The notes under the pieces were generated by a model. That model had not been told where the DNA came from and made no database searches. It saw nothing but the letters and a program-made list of their open reading frames with translations. A stretch of 64,000 nucleotides of DNA from Orbaceae bacterium ESL0721. GTDB taxonomy: Bacteria > Pseudomonadota > Gammaproteobacteria > Enterobacterales > Orbaceae. The stretch spans positions 744,001 to 808,000 of the forward strand of contig JAQTHZ010000001.1 in NCBI GenBank assembly GCA_029433365.1, read 5' to 3'. The translations under genes were made by a program, and so were the position numbers. Positions 34,600 through 43,626 of the stretch are shown here, piece after piece. Numbering within the stretch: position 1 is the first letter of the stretch; every line of letters starts with the position of its first letter.

Positions 34600-35697
34600 T
34601 TAGAGTAGATCTTTATTAAGGGGTACATAGATGGCGGTTATGTTTGGTAAATCATCAATAAGTTTAATAAATGTGTTGTAAGCAAGTTTAGTCATAAATA
34701 TCCAGCAGCAGCGCGCATTGGGGTGCATTGAACAGATTCTATCGTGATTTTCTGCCTGTTTTCTAAAAGCTTTAATTTTTTCCCGACCTATTTTCTTTAA
34801 CTCTGGCTGTCCAGTATTTGGATTAATTTTTGTCTTGCTAAACATTAGCGTGTCATAGTTAGCTTTCATCTCAAGCAGAATGCAAAAGTCATGTAGCCAG
34901 CCATCAAAATCACATCTGCCCGCTGGCCCTTCATATATCCACTCATTAATCTGCACTGATACCTTACCGCTCTTTGGATTCATATTACGCGCCCAACTCT
35001 CCTCAGTATGGATGGTCTGGTAGTCAGCGGATAGGTCGCTCATATTGCGGCGGAATATCTCTTTCCTCATATGTGGCTCAATGCTGCATCGGCAACCCCT
35101 CTGCGGCTCTTTAATCACCACCATCCGCTCTGCCGCAGTCGCCTTGATAAACTCCCGCTCCTCTGGCGATAGACGGCGTTTTGCCCATAATTTAGTAAGC
35201 TCAAGCTCCGACTCTAAAATCTGTAACTCCTTCTTACTTTCGGCAAGCAGCACCTTAAGCTCCTCCTCTCGAAAAGGGAAGCATCCGTGACTCTCTAATA
35301 GATTTAACTCATGTTGATAGTTATCAATATGGTACTGCTTTAATAGCTCAATCTCCCGCTCGAGCAGCGCTATCGCGGCATCATTATCAGGCTCTATCTC
35401 CTGACTATCAGTTAAATCAATCACTTCATCACTAGCTGGTGGAGTAATTTTTTTGGAATTAAATGCGCGTAGGATTAGGGTATAAATTAATCCGTCTTGA
35501 AGATAGGGGTATGTATGATGAGAAGGGTAGAGGGTGGCTGGTAACATTGCTTCCAATGATATTGGTTTAAATGAAGTAGAGCCGATTTCATAACCGAATG
35601 GGTAGGTTTTCGCCTCCTGATTTAATCGGTAACTCTCTACCGATGCACTCATGAGCAGCGACTGCTGCCCATAAAAGCTCATTAATGGGAAAAACAT
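34600..35697 (-). CDS. Intact VgrG-linked effector with Tox-REase-5-like nuclease domain
   Basis: This 365-residue protein has an N-terminal ~85-residue region (SFYGQQSLLMSASVESYRL to LQDGLIYTLILRAFN), probably the loading part. An acidic linker (DLTDSQEIEPD, ~94-104) and a coiled coil (~108-175) follow, then a nuclease domain from ~185. In the nuclease, Asp265 of FDG and Glu276/Lys278 of LLEMK form the PD-(D/E)xK core, and WIYEGPAG precedes it; this matches the Tox-REase-5 toxin family by motif. The leader TAAGGAG-CAACA-ATG overlaps the stop of the small upstream gene. Its position after vgrG and a DUF4123 gene says type VI cargo effector, and the immunity gene follows. The target is presumably DNA. 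Confidence 0.82.
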   Translation of the reverse strand: MFFPLMSFYGQQSLLMSASVESYRLNQEAKTYPFGYEIGSTSFKPISLEAMLPATLYPSHHTYPYLQDGLIYTLILRAFNSKKITPPASDEVIDLTDSQEIEPDNDAAIALLEREIELLKQYHIDNYQHELNLLESHGCFPFREEELKVLLAESKKELQILESELELTKLWAKRRLSPEEREFIKATAAERMVVIKEPQRGCRCSIEPHMRKEIFRRNMSDLSADYQTIHTEESWARNMNPKSGKVSVQINEWIYEGPAGRCDFDGWLHDFCILLEMKANYDTLMFSKTKINPNTGQPELKKIGREKIKAFRKQAENHDRICSMHPNARCCWIFMTKLAYNTFIKLIDDLPNITAIYVPLNKDLL

Positions 35698-35706
35698 TGT
35701 TGCTCC

Positions 35707-36051
35707 TTATAGTAACCCTTTCTCTTTTTTATCGGCAATAATCAGTAGCTCCTCATATTGACTTTCAGGTGTCTCATTCTCCTCTTCAATCCAGTTTTTT
35801 ATTACCGGATTGTCCTTATAGCCAGGTGTTACTGCTTCACCAGTAAGAAAGGCTTCAATTAGGTCTTTCTTATAAAAATCTAATTTTACTAGATAGTTAT
35901 AGGTCTCTTTTAACCGATTAAACAGCTCTTCATCACTCTCTTCAGGTAAAGTTAATTCTTGATTCTCCTTAATTTTATTGATGACTTTCCAAATATAGTC
36001 ATTATCTTTTTCTGTATCCATCTCACACATCTGTTCTGTAGTAAAATTCAT
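35707..36051 (-). CDS. Small helical protein between adaptor and effector
   Basis: The protein has 114 residues from the ATG at 36051, which overlaps the TGA of the DUF4123 gene (ATGA) and has a GAGGAG site 7 nt upstream. A longer frame start (36105) would overlap further and is less likely. It is acidic and mostly helical (NDYIWKVINKIKENQ, LKETYNYLVKLDFYKKDLI), ending in Glu/Lys-rich residues, with no signal peptide. I do not recognise it. Its place between the adaptor and the effector, with tight coupling on both sides, suggests a second loading or stabilising factor for the effector. Confidence 0.7.
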   Translation of the reverse strand: MNFTTEQMCEMDTEKDNDYIWKVINKIKENQELTLPEESDEELFNRLKETYNYLVKLDFYKKDLIEAFLTGEAVTPGYKDNPVIKNWIEEENETPESQYEELLIIADKKEKGLL

Positions 36052-36554
36052 AATAAGTCTCCTCTTTTTAATGAGTAATAGTGGTTGTTGTAGCTGTAAA
36101 TCCACTCGTCAATATTGAGTGTAAAAATTTCTCGCTCTTTTTTAGTAAATGAGTTAGCCAGTTTATGTAATACTCTTGGGTCATAATAACGCAACAATGC
36201 ATAACGGTTATCTTTAACTCTTGTATGTAATCTCCTCTCTAAGTGATTAAAAACTAATGTAAGTGGATGAGATGAGATGATCCAAGTTACTGATGGGTAG
36301 GTCTGCTCTAATTGAATGATCTGATTTTTCATCTCTTCGGTACAGTTCATGGTAATTAACCAAGGGCCTGCAAAAGCGACATCACGATTATTAGTTTGAA
36401 TAAACAGCGGTAATGCTGTCTCATCGGGTTCAATCTCTCCTCTAAAGAGGCGCTCATACTCTAAACCATCAACTAAGGCATAGAGTGATAACGTTTGTTT
36501 ACGCTCTTTTTGGCGAGCTAACATCGTTTTAAATGCAATATGTTCATTTAGCAC
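36048..36554 (-). CDS. DUF4123 effector adaptor (Tap/TEC-type chaperone)
   Basis: The protein has 168 residues with the DUF4123 pattern: LYALVDGLEYERLF near the N-terminus, a central GPWLITM strand, SSHPLTLVFNHLERRL, and YALLRYYDPRVLHKL. Proteins of this family bind cargo effectors and mount them on the VgrG tip of type VI secretion. It starts at a GTG (36554) with a GGAG site; its start overlaps the vgrG stop by 11 bases and its stop overlaps the next gene, so vgrG to effector is one coupled unit. Confidence 0.85.
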   Translation of the reverse strand: MLNEHIAFKTMLARQKERKQTLSLYALVDGLEYERLFRGEIEPDETALPLFIQTNNRDVAFAGPWLITMNCTEEMKNQIIQLEQTYPSVTWIISSHPLTLVFNHLERRLHTRVKDNRYALLRYYDPRVLHKLANSFTKKEREIFTLNIDEWIYSYNNHYYSLKRGDLL

Positions 36555-39000
36555 TGTTTTCTCCTGGGATTATCTCCATTGCCCCCTCTTTGGCCGCATC
36601 AATTAAACACGATAGACAAACTTTTTTATTTTTCTCCTCTTCAGGCTTAGGAAAAACTGGCATTGGTGATGTAATTGTTTCGCGATCTTTATAAACTAAG
36701 TTAGATGTTTTATGTATAACGGAGTGGGGTGCTATCTCCTCTATCTTACCTCCTTTAATACGAATTCCTGCCCCGCCACATAAAAGGAGCAGCTCCTCTT
36801 TTGCATTGATGGTCACTTTATTATTGGCACTGGTCATAAATATGTTGTTTTGTGCAGTGAGCTCCATCTCATCTGATTGTGCCTGTATCTGCACTTTGCC
36901 AGCAGCAGCAATAAGCTTTATGCCAAGTTTATGGACAAATAGTGATACCATCTTGCCAGCAGCAATCGTTAGTTTATTAAAGGCGGTGATGCTGGTGCTA
37001 TTTTTAGCTGTGGTTATCACATTCTCCCCCGCTGATAACTGTATGTTTTCTGGGGTAGAGCTTGCGATACCTTTATCACTATAAAATGAGAGGGTGGGCT
37101 CTTTAAGTTCAGTTACATTTGATAGGAGTGATTGCTGTTCATCTGTCTTTGCAGGTTCAGCACCAGCTATTTGGGCGCTCTCTGTTAATGAGTAGGCAAG
37201 GTCTAATGCCTGTTTAAGTTGCTTGATGGTCTCTTGCATATCAAGCTGCTTACCGGTCGCACTCTTTTTAGGGGCAGTTGTAATTTGCACCCCTTTAGCT
37301 GCCCGAATCGCCCCCCATTCATCAGTACGTAGTTCAAACCCTTCACCGCGCAGCTCTCTATCTTGGTTGACTAGGTGACCTAGGTTTAGCTGTGTTTTGC
37401 CATATTCGGTGGCAAGTTTGATATGCTCTTTACCCCGTTTATCATCCATCCGCAGTTTGTTGTTAGCTCGGGTGCGTATCACATTGCGGTGCCTATTTGC
37501 AAGGCTCACATGGTCAGGGTGGGTGCTGTCATGCATCGCATGGGCGATGTAGGGGCGGTCGGGGTTGCCGCCGCTAAAGGCGATAGCAACCTCTGTGCCA
37601 TCAAGTAGCGGAAAGTGAAAGCCGTAGCTATCACCCGCATAGGGTTTGGCTAGCCGTACCCATAAACTCTCCTCCCCCCGCTTCCACCTTTTTAAATCAA
37701 AATCAAATTTAACGCGGTAACGACCTGCTGTATCGATATAACCATAGGTGTCATCATCAGGGCTGGTCACTCTTGCTGGTAAGGTGCCGTTTATTTGCGG
37801 CCATGTTTTAGGGTTTGGGCGATACGGTTTGAGTCCGCTATAGGGGACTGCTGTAAACTCACACTCATAAGATTTACTGCGGTCACCATAACTTGTTATT
37901 GAGAGAATAATAACCCCCTCATCAATCCCCGTTAAGCTGCTACCATCAATGATGATTTGCTGACCAGCCTTTAGGTTATAGTCGTTACTTTTGCCTTTTA
38001 TAATAAGCTGACCGCTTAAATGTGCCTCATGGCGCACTTTGGCATACCATGTGCTGCTCTCGGGGGTATCTTTATCACCAAGGTTTTTATAGTGCTCACC
38101 ATAGCGGTAGTCGGTTTTTGCGGTAATGACCGATTTCGGGTCACTGTTAACTGTACTTTGCTGGTTTGATTCTGCCACTCGGTAGTTGTAATCTTTCGTT
38201 GTGACTGACGCAGGTACTACTCGGCTCTCAAAGCTGATATCCCAGACACTCGGTTTTTGACCATCAACCATACCACTTGGCGCTTTAAAGGCGATATGCC
38301 CTGCGGCCTCAAAGTGCTGGTTATCATCACTTATCACTAGCACATCGCAGGCGTGTTTGCCGTGGCTCTCAAACCAGAAATTTACCCCAATATCAGCAAG
38401 GAGTCTTTGCATAAATTCAAGGTCACTCTCTTGAAACTGGGTGATTAACTCACGCACGGGGTAGTTATCTTTTAGTGCTAAGCGGTAATCAATGCCGGTA
38501 TAACCGTGGCTGCGTAGCAGCTCCTCGACAACATTTATTACACTCTGATTCTGGTAAATCGCACTGCCAAAACTGTTACTAAGTAGCGCAAGACGGGATG
38601 ATAAGGTAACAGCATAGCGCGCCTCATCACGGCTAACTGAGATAAGGCTAAATTCGGTAATCACCCCATAAAGGGTGCGTGGTTTATCTTGCTTGGCAAG
38701 GTGGCTAAGCTCCGCCATCTGGCTTAACTGCTTAATCTGCTTAAGCTGATTTAAAATATCTGGTGCTTCAAAGGTTAAACTGGCTGGCTGATTCAGCACT
38801 GAATTGATATCAATTGCGTGGTTGCTACTGGTGAAGGTGATTTTATAGTGCCATGGGGCGTTTAGGGTTTCGGTGCCAGTAATTGAGAACGGTGAAAGAT
38901 TTGTGTTTGGGTCGAGGTTATCGATGGTTAAACGGTACGAATTATGCGAAGTTCTATTGCTGTGAGCAGCAAGCGCCCCCACCGGCTTAATAAAATCCAT
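36544..39000 (-). CDS. vgrG: Type VI secretion spike protein VgrG
   Basis: This 818-residue protein forms the trimeric needle tip. It has the gp27-like N-terminal half (SPFSITGTETLNAPWHYKI and FQESDLEFMQRLLADIGVNFWFE), the gp5 OB-fold region (GRYRVKFDFDLKRWKRGEES and SLWVRLAKPYAG), then a DUF2345-type beta-helix stalk (~590-750). A C-terminal tail of ~60 residues (FPKPEEEKNKKVCLSCLID) continues past the stalk and may contact the adaptor or a PAAR protein. No known enzymatic extension is visible. No other type VI structural genes are in the window, so this is an orphan vgrG island that relies on an apparatus elsewhere. Confidence 0.93.
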   Translation of the reverse strand: MDFIKPVGALAAHSNRTSHNSYRLTIDNLDPNTNLSPFSITGTETLNAPWHYKITFTSSNHAIDINSVLNQPASLTFEAPDILNQLKQIKQLSQMAELSHLAKQDKPRTLYGVITEFSLISVSRDEARYAVTLSSRLALLSNSFGSAIYQNQSVINVVEELLRSHGYTGIDYRLALKDNYPVRELITQFQESDLEFMQRLLADIGVNFWFESHGKHACDVLVISDDNQHFEAAGHIAFKAPSGMVDGQKPSVWDISFESRVVPASVTTKDYNYRVAESNQQSTVNSDPKSVITAKTDYRYGEHYKNLGDKDTPESSTWYAKVRHEAHLSGQLIIKGKSNDYNLKAGQQIIIDGSSLTGIDEGVIILSITSYGDRSKSYECEFTAVPYSGLKPYRPNPKTWPQINGTLPARVTSPDDDTYGYIDTAGRYRVKFDFDLKRWKRGEESLWVRLAKPYAGDSYGFHFPLLDGTEVAIAFSGGNPDRPYIAHAMHDSTHPDHVSLANRHRNVIRTRANNKLRMDDKRGKEHIKLATEYGKTQLNLGHLVNQDRELRGEGFELRTDEWGAIRAAKGVQITTAPKKSATGKQLDMQETIKQLKQALDLAYSLTESAQIAGAEPAKTDEQQSLLSNVTELKEPTLSFYSDKGIASSTPENIQLSAGENVITTAKNSTSITAFNKLTIAAGKMVSLFVHKLGIKLIAAAGKVQIQAQSDEMELTAQNNIFMTSANNKVTINAKEELLLLCGGAGIRIKGGKIEEIAPHSVIHKTSNLVYKDRETITSPMPVFPKPEEEKNKKVCLSCLIDAAKEGAMEIIPGENSAK

Positions 39001-39399
39001 GTTATTTCCTTTTCATTTTACGAATTTTTATTGTTATTTATCGGCACGGTTAATTTATTAGCTACCGCGCGCTAATGCAAGCCGATAAAATAGGCGATTT
39101 TTTAGTTTAGAGCAAATCTTTTTTAAGGGATTTTTTAAGAATTTTTAAATGAATAAAAGAGATAGTGAGGTTCTGCTGTTCTGATATCTTGTAAATAATA
39201 GTTGGTATCAAAAATTGGCAGTAGCGTTTATCTCAACTATTTTGCCACGCAAAGTGGATCCAAATAATAGTGGTAAGGTTTTAAACCTAAAATCTACCAA
39301 ATTGCTTTAGGGTTATTTTAATCAAAATTTATTACAAAAATGGTGTTGTAGTTGAAATATAGGGATAGTTTAAAAGTGTTGTCATGCAAAAATAGAGAT
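39001..39399. other. Spacer upstream of vgrG
   Basis: No gene is visible. It is AT-rich and includes the extended dispersed element at 39270-39340. The vgrG operon promoter should lie here. Confidence 0.5.
39270..39340 (+). repeat. Dispersed element, extended form, copy 8
   Basis: GTGGTAAGGTTTTAAA, AAAATCTA, TTGCTTTAGGGTT and ATTTTAATCAAAATTT occur in order, matching 9138-9210. The core has one change (GCTTTAGGG for GTTTTAGGG). Confidence 0.7.
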
Positions 39400-40926
39400 T
39401 TACGGCGTGACACAGGCTAAGCGGTTGGCGCTATCCATGACGCTGCTGCTGGTGACGTAGCCGTTGTCAGAGCGGATGACGCGGTGCCAGAGTGTGCCTG
39501 CCCAGTTGTAGGATTCAGTTGCCCAGTAGAAGGCTTTTTGGGCAAAATCGCTACTGTCATATAGACCCTCAACGCCACTTCCTACATCTCCCCACTCCGA
39601 AAATAGCCCGCCACCGATTCGTCGTTGGTAGTTATTAGGTTGCCCAGGTAGTCCGCCTGACCAGTCGGTATGTTTATAATAGTCACTATTATTGGCGTTA
39701 GTGTACTCGTTCACTATCGGAATGCGGTAGCTGCTGCCATAGAGATTTTGGCAGTTATTATAGGGCTCATCGTAATAAACAGCGGAATCTGCTAATGTTA
39801 TAAACCATTTGCTGATCTTAAATGTGTAGATGGGGGTATCGCCCGCTTTTATGGTAAATAGAGTGGGGACTGCGGTACTGGCTGTCGATACCGTTGCGCC
39901 ATTACGGGGCCCAGTTAACATCACTTTGACCATCTGATCATCAATATTATTGATGCTGAGATCAATTCCAGAGTTGGCTGGAATCTTCTCATATTGAACT
40001 GTTTTAGCATCAGCATTGATAAAAGATAGGTTAAAAAATAGCCCATGCGCCCCAACTGTTGGGAAGTTACTAGATGGGTTATTAAGATCTTGTAAGATAA
40101 AACCGTTAGTACTGTTCCATTGTGAGGTAGGTCCATTGACTCGGTTTTTGAAATTGCTGCTGTTATTACCGCTATAGATCATATTTGGTTTGGCATAACA
40201 GGCATGCGGTTTACCTTGGTTTGACTGTTTTGGTTTGAGGTAATAGGTGGTCGCAATGTAGGGGGTATCCCGCTTTTGGGTATAGCGGTTATTATCTAGA
40301 TCAATAAGGGTGATGATATAGTGTTTGCAGCCATCGATTGTATCACTCTTTAATTTGTTACCATCACTATCTGAAATATTGACCATCAATGTTCTGGTTA
40401 CGGTTGTATCATCACTCTGTTGATATTTATAAGGTGTTGTGAGTAACTTTTTTAGCGCAATTGGTTCATCTGAGTTGGGTACTAAAATCTCAATATTGGC
40501 GATAGTCTCCTCCTCTATCTCAAGAGGATTATTGCTGCTAGTGGTATTGTTCCCCTCGGTTAAGAGGGTACCATCAGATAGCCGGATACCGGCAGAGCTG
40601 TTAGAGACCTTTTTTGTATCGGCATTAAGACTATTTTTAGAAAGAGTTAAAGCGGGCGATGTACTGGTTTCTGCACTGGTAGTCATTTTTGCATGGACAG
40701 AAAAAGTGAGTGGTAAAGAGAGCAAAAAAGTGGTAGCTACGGTAAAAGATGTTAGCTGTTTTTTTATCACAGTAAAACTGTTGATTACAGAATTGACCAT
40801 AGAAAAAGTTAACAACGGAAAAGATGAATAGCTGGTATGTGATTTTAATAATAGGGAATAGCACGTTGTCCTATTTTGAATTAAGTGCAATTTTCCTGAT
40901 ACTTGCCAGAATTTTCTCGCTTTCAT
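39400..40926 (-). CDS. Secreted adhesin-like protein (paralogue 3)
   Basis: This is a paralogue of the products at 1621-3069 and 3586-4989. It shares KPHACYAKPNMIYSGN, FPTVGAHGLFFNLSF, the GPRNGA and VPT-F-I blocks, YRIPIVNEYTNAN, GLPGQPNNYQRRIGGGLFSEWG and a terminal RLACVTP. The start at 40926 has a GAGAGTGAG site and gives a very long N-region before the export signal (FLLSLPLTFSVHA, around residue 80); a start at 40800 (MVNSVINSF) would give a more normal signal but has a weaker site. There is no repeat at the start. It lies directly upstream of the vgrG spacer, but no functional link to secretion is implied by sequence. Confidence 0.72.
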   Translation of the reverse strand: MKARKFWQVSGKLHLIQNRTTCYSLLLKSHTSYSSFPLLTFSMVNSVINSFTVIKKQLTSFTVATTFLLSLPLTFSVHAKMTTSAETSTSPALTLSKNSLNADTKKVSNSSAGIRLSDGTLLTEGNNTTSSNNPLEIEEETIANIEILVPNSDEPIALKKLLTTPYKYQQSDDTTVTRTLMVNISDSDGNKLKSDTIDGCKHYIITLIDLDNNRYTQKRDTPYIATTYYLKPKQSNQGKPHACYAKPNMIYSGNNSSNFKNRVNGPTSQWNSTNGFILQDLNNPSSNFPTVGAHGLFFNLSFINADAKTVQYEKIPANSGIDLSINNIDDQMVKVMLTGPRNGATVSTASTAVPTLFTIKAGDTPIYTFKISKWFITLADSAVYYDEPYNNCQNLYGSSYRIPIVNEYTNANNSDYYKHTDWSGGLPGQPNNYQRRIGGGLFSEWGDVGSGVEGLYDSSDFAQKAFYWATESYNWAGTLWHRVIRSDNGYVTSSSVMDSANRLACVTP

Positions 40927-41118
40927 CAACTCACTCTCTGTTTTTGATTGATTTATTATTTTATCCGTTGACTTTATCATCAAAACCACATTATTAACTC
41001 AATTATTAACTAATATTAACGTAATATTTTATTTTTAACACATATTAAAAGGAATTAAAATGTTTTTATAAAATTTTATTTTTTTTCAGCGGATATTCAC
41101 TGGTAATCTATTACGTTA

Positions 41119-41174
41119 TTATTAAAAACAGGTTATTAAAAACTCGTTATTAAAAATTGTTTATTAAAAAGAAT
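41119..41174. repeat. Four copies of a 14-bp tandem repeat
   Basis: TTATTAAAAA followed by four variable bases, four times in exact 14-bp register. It is one of several spacer minisatellites in this window. Confidence 0.85.
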
Positions 41175-41207
41175 AGATAATAAATTGGTTAAATAGCGAG
41201 GATAATA

Positions 41208-41233
41208 AAAACGGTAATATGCAAATTACCGTT
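41208..41233 (-). terminator. Terminator of the pqiABC operon
   Basis: AAAACGGTAAT / ATTACCGTTT stem around ATGCAA. On the minus strand it is followed by TTTTTATTATCC-like sequence. It lies ~25 bp past the pqiC stop codon. Confidence 0.75.
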
Positions 41234-41256
41234 TCTTGATGTGAGGTTTTGCTTTT

Positions 41257-41955
41257 TTAGTGAGTAACTTGCTCTAATTTATTAGCTAAATCTTGCTCCT
41301 CTAGCTGCCAACCTTTTGATAAAGCTGCAACTAATGACTCGTAGCCATTTTTGGTTAAGGGTATGTGGCGATTAAAGGTTTTGCTGTAGAGCTCACCACC
41401 ACTGTTTGCAATAACCCAGCGCCCTTTGATCACTGCGTCGCCATTATAGCTACCATGGAATCCGTCAATAAAAAGTTTAAGCCGCATGATAGGTGAGTAA
41501 GTTGTCGGTTTACTGGTGATGATATAGTTAGGTAGTAGTTGGGTAAAGTCCTGTACGATCCGTTCTTCAAGCTGCTGTGAGAGTGGCGCGATCCATAAAT
41601 TCTGGGTGGCGGTGATATATTTAATCGCATCGGTCTGTAATACGATACCATTTTTATCTAAAAACCTTGCTACTTCGATTGGCTCAATAAATATTAGCTG
41701 CTGCGCGGTATGTACTGTTTGAGCAGGTTTTAAGGTCGATATTTGTAGATTATCCGCTAACTGGTAGTAATTTTTTTCTGCCACTTTTGCAGAGCAGCTA
41801 GCAAGTAGTAGCAGTGAGATTGTGACTGCTGCTAGCTTTTTTGCTGCCGTTTTTATGGTCTCTAATCTGCCTGTTTTTGATACTGTTGTTTTTGATACTG
41901 TTGTTTTTGATACAGTTGTTTTTGACATGACTGTTTTTAATATGGCTCTTTTCAC
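41257..41955 (-). CDS. pqiC: Lipoprotein PqiC of the Pqi lipid-transport complex
   Basis: This outer-membrane lipoprotein completes the PqiABC envelope-spanning lipid transport system. The lipobox LLLASCSA is clear, with Cys54 as the acylated residue, and the ABC_trans_aux-type domain follows (YYQLADN, IEPIEVARFLDKNGIVLQTD, LWIAPLSQQLEERI). The N-terminus before the signal holds a 15-bp tandem repeat encoding SKTTV three times, so the start may be internal (ATG at 41928). The frame start is a GTG overlapping the pqiB stop. In E. coli the product is PqiC (YmbA). Confidence 0.9.
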   Translation of the reverse strand: MKRAILKTVMSKTTVSKTTVSKTTVSKTGRLETIKTAAKKLAAVTISLLLLASCSAKVAEKNYYQLADNLQISTLKPAQTVHTAQQLIFIEPIEVARFLDKNGIVLQTDAIKYITATQNLWIAPLSQQLEERIVQDFTQLLPNYIITSKPTTYSPIMRLKLFIDGFHGSYNGDAVIKGRWVIANSGGELYSKTFNRHIPLTKNGYESLVAALSKGWQLEEQDLANKLEQVTH

Positions 41956-43598
41956 TATTTTACTCCTCGGCTTGATGCTTTGGGTTCAGGATCTCTTTTT
42001 GCTGGTGCGCTAAAGATTAAGGCGTTACTTTTGTCATTCAGCGTACCTAGTAGTGGGGTAAGTTGATCCATCATCTGCTGCACTTTTTGTAGGCTCTCTT
42101 TCATCTGATTATTCATATCAGAGCCTGGTTGTAAACCTTTCATAGTCTGGTTTAGTGTCTGGATCGCTTGTTGTAGATCTTTCGGTAGATTCTGCATCTC
42201 TTTAGTTGCCAAAATAGTATTGAGTGAGTTCATCAATTTTTCACTCGCTTGTAACGATTTATTAAAGTCTGTGACCGTTTTATTAAGTGGTAACTTATTA
42301 AAGTTGTCGAGTAGTTGGAGAACTTTTGCCTGTATTTGCGCAAGCCCAGTTGGTACAGTTGGAATGGTTTCATAACCGTATTCGATGTGTGTTTTAGGGT
42401 TGTAGCTATTTTTAAGTTCAGGGTAGAAATCTAAATCAATATTGAGTGCACCGGTTAATAGGTTGGCAGTTTTTAAAGCGGCACCAAAACCGTTTTTCTG
42501 TTCGTCAATTATCATCGCGGCAATATCGATCTTCTCTGTCACCAGTTCAGAGAGTCGACCCGGTTCAATACGAATTAAGACAGGGATGTTTTGGTTTAGC
42601 ATTGAATGATCTTTTAATATTTCTGGGGTATAAAATGGCACTTTGCTTACTGTACCAATACGGATACCGCGGTATTCGACCGATGCCCCTTCGACTAAGC
42701 CAGAGATAGAGTCAGAGAACATTAATAAAAATTCAGTATAATCAGTATATTGTGAATCTTGTATGGCGCGTCTATTCTCATAAAGTTTGTAAACTGTGTT
42801 CTGTTTTGCTGGTTCACCAAATTTTGACCCTTCAGGAATATCAAAACTGATTCCACCGGCGAGTAGAACATCTAGGGATGGAATTTCGAGGTTGGCTCCG
42901 CGCTGTGAGAAGGCTAAATTAATTCCACCCTCTTTCCAAAAACGGACATTTTGGGTGACTAGGATATCATACGGTTTGCGGATAAAGAGTTGGTATTTCA
43001 TTTTACGTGAGGCAACATCGAAATCTGACTTTTCTACAATACCCACTCGGTAGCCACGGAACATAACGGCGGCACCACGTGGAATTACACCATTTTGATC
43101 ACTCTCAAGATTTAATCGAAGCCCTTGGATACCGGGCTCTGAAAGTGGTGGATTATCTGAGATTGTAAATGGTCTATTGTGAAACTCTCTTTTATCATCG
43201 CCTGATGCCAGTTCAATATAGACGCCTGATAAGATGGTATTTAGTCCAGTCACCCCTTCATGACCAATTTCAGGTTTAACTACCCAAAAGAGGGAGTCGT
43301 TGGTAAGGAGTGGAACCATATCTTTATAGATATGCCCTTTGATTACCACCTGTTGAAAATCATTTGATAGGGTCACCTCATCGACAATACCAACATCAAC
43401 ACTGCGATTTTTGATAACCGTTTTACCTGCGATGATGCTACTGGCATCTTTTGCCAGTAAAGTCACCTCAACCCCTTTATTGGCAAAGTGGCTATAGATG
43501 ATCCATAGCCCCACAATGACAGTGACAATAGGGATGATCCAGATAGCTGAGATCCCTCTTACTTTTACAATTTTGGCGAGCTTTTGCGGGGTTGACAT
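41955..43598 (-). CDS. pqiB: MCE-domain protein PqiB
   Basis: This 547-residue inner-membrane-anchored periplasmic protein forms the syringe-like channel of the Pqi system. It has one N-terminal transmembrane helix (ISAIWIIPIVTVIVGLWIIY), three MCE domains (each opening with an hydrophobic GV-VTL or G-VEYRGIRIG-type block), then a C-terminal helical region (~420-530, QIQAKVLQLLDNFNKLPLN) that makes the tube. It sits between pqiA and pqiC, overlapping pqiC by one base. Confidence 0.95.
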   Translation of the reverse strand: MSTPQKLAKIVKVRGISAIWIIPIVTVIVGLWIIYSHFANKGVEVTLLAKDASSIIAGKTVIKNRSVDVGIVDEVTLSNDFQQVVIKGHIYKDMVPLLTNDSLFWVVKPEIGHEGVTGLNTILSGVYIELASGDDKREFHNRPFTISDNPPLSEPGIQGLRLNLESDQNGVIPRGAAVMFRGYRVGIVEKSDFDVASRKMKYQLFIRKPYDILVTQNVRFWKEGGINLAFSQRGANLEIPSLDVLLAGGISFDIPEGSKFGEPAKQNTVYKLYENRRAIQDSQYTDYTEFLLMFSDSISGLVEGASVEYRGIRIGTVSKVPFYTPEILKDHSMLNQNIPVLIRIEPGRLSELVTEKIDIAAMIIDEQKNGFGAALKTANLLTGALNIDLDFYPELKNSYNPKTHIEYGYETIPTVPTGLAQIQAKVLQLLDNFNKLPLNKTVTDFNKSLQASEKLMNSLNTILATKEMQNLPKDLQQAIQTLNQTMKGLQPGSDMNNQMKESLQKVQQMMDQLTPLLGTLNDKSNALIFSAPAKRDPEPKASSRGVK

Positions 43599-43626
43599 AT
43601 TTTTACCTACTTTTCATCGATTCTAT

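Larger units (their letters stand above)
40927..41256. other. AT-rich spacer between pqiC and adhesin paralogue 3
   Basis: No gene is visible. It carries four copies of a 14-bp repeat (41119-41174) and the pqiC terminator (41208-41233). The promoter of adhesin paralogue 3 should lie in 40930-41050, but I cannot place it. Confidence 0.55.

Noticed and set aside
28243-39000. A complete type VI secretion locus
   Set aside because: Only vgrG, an adaptor, effectors and immunity genes are present. No sheath, baseplate, membrane complex or ClpV genes are in the window.
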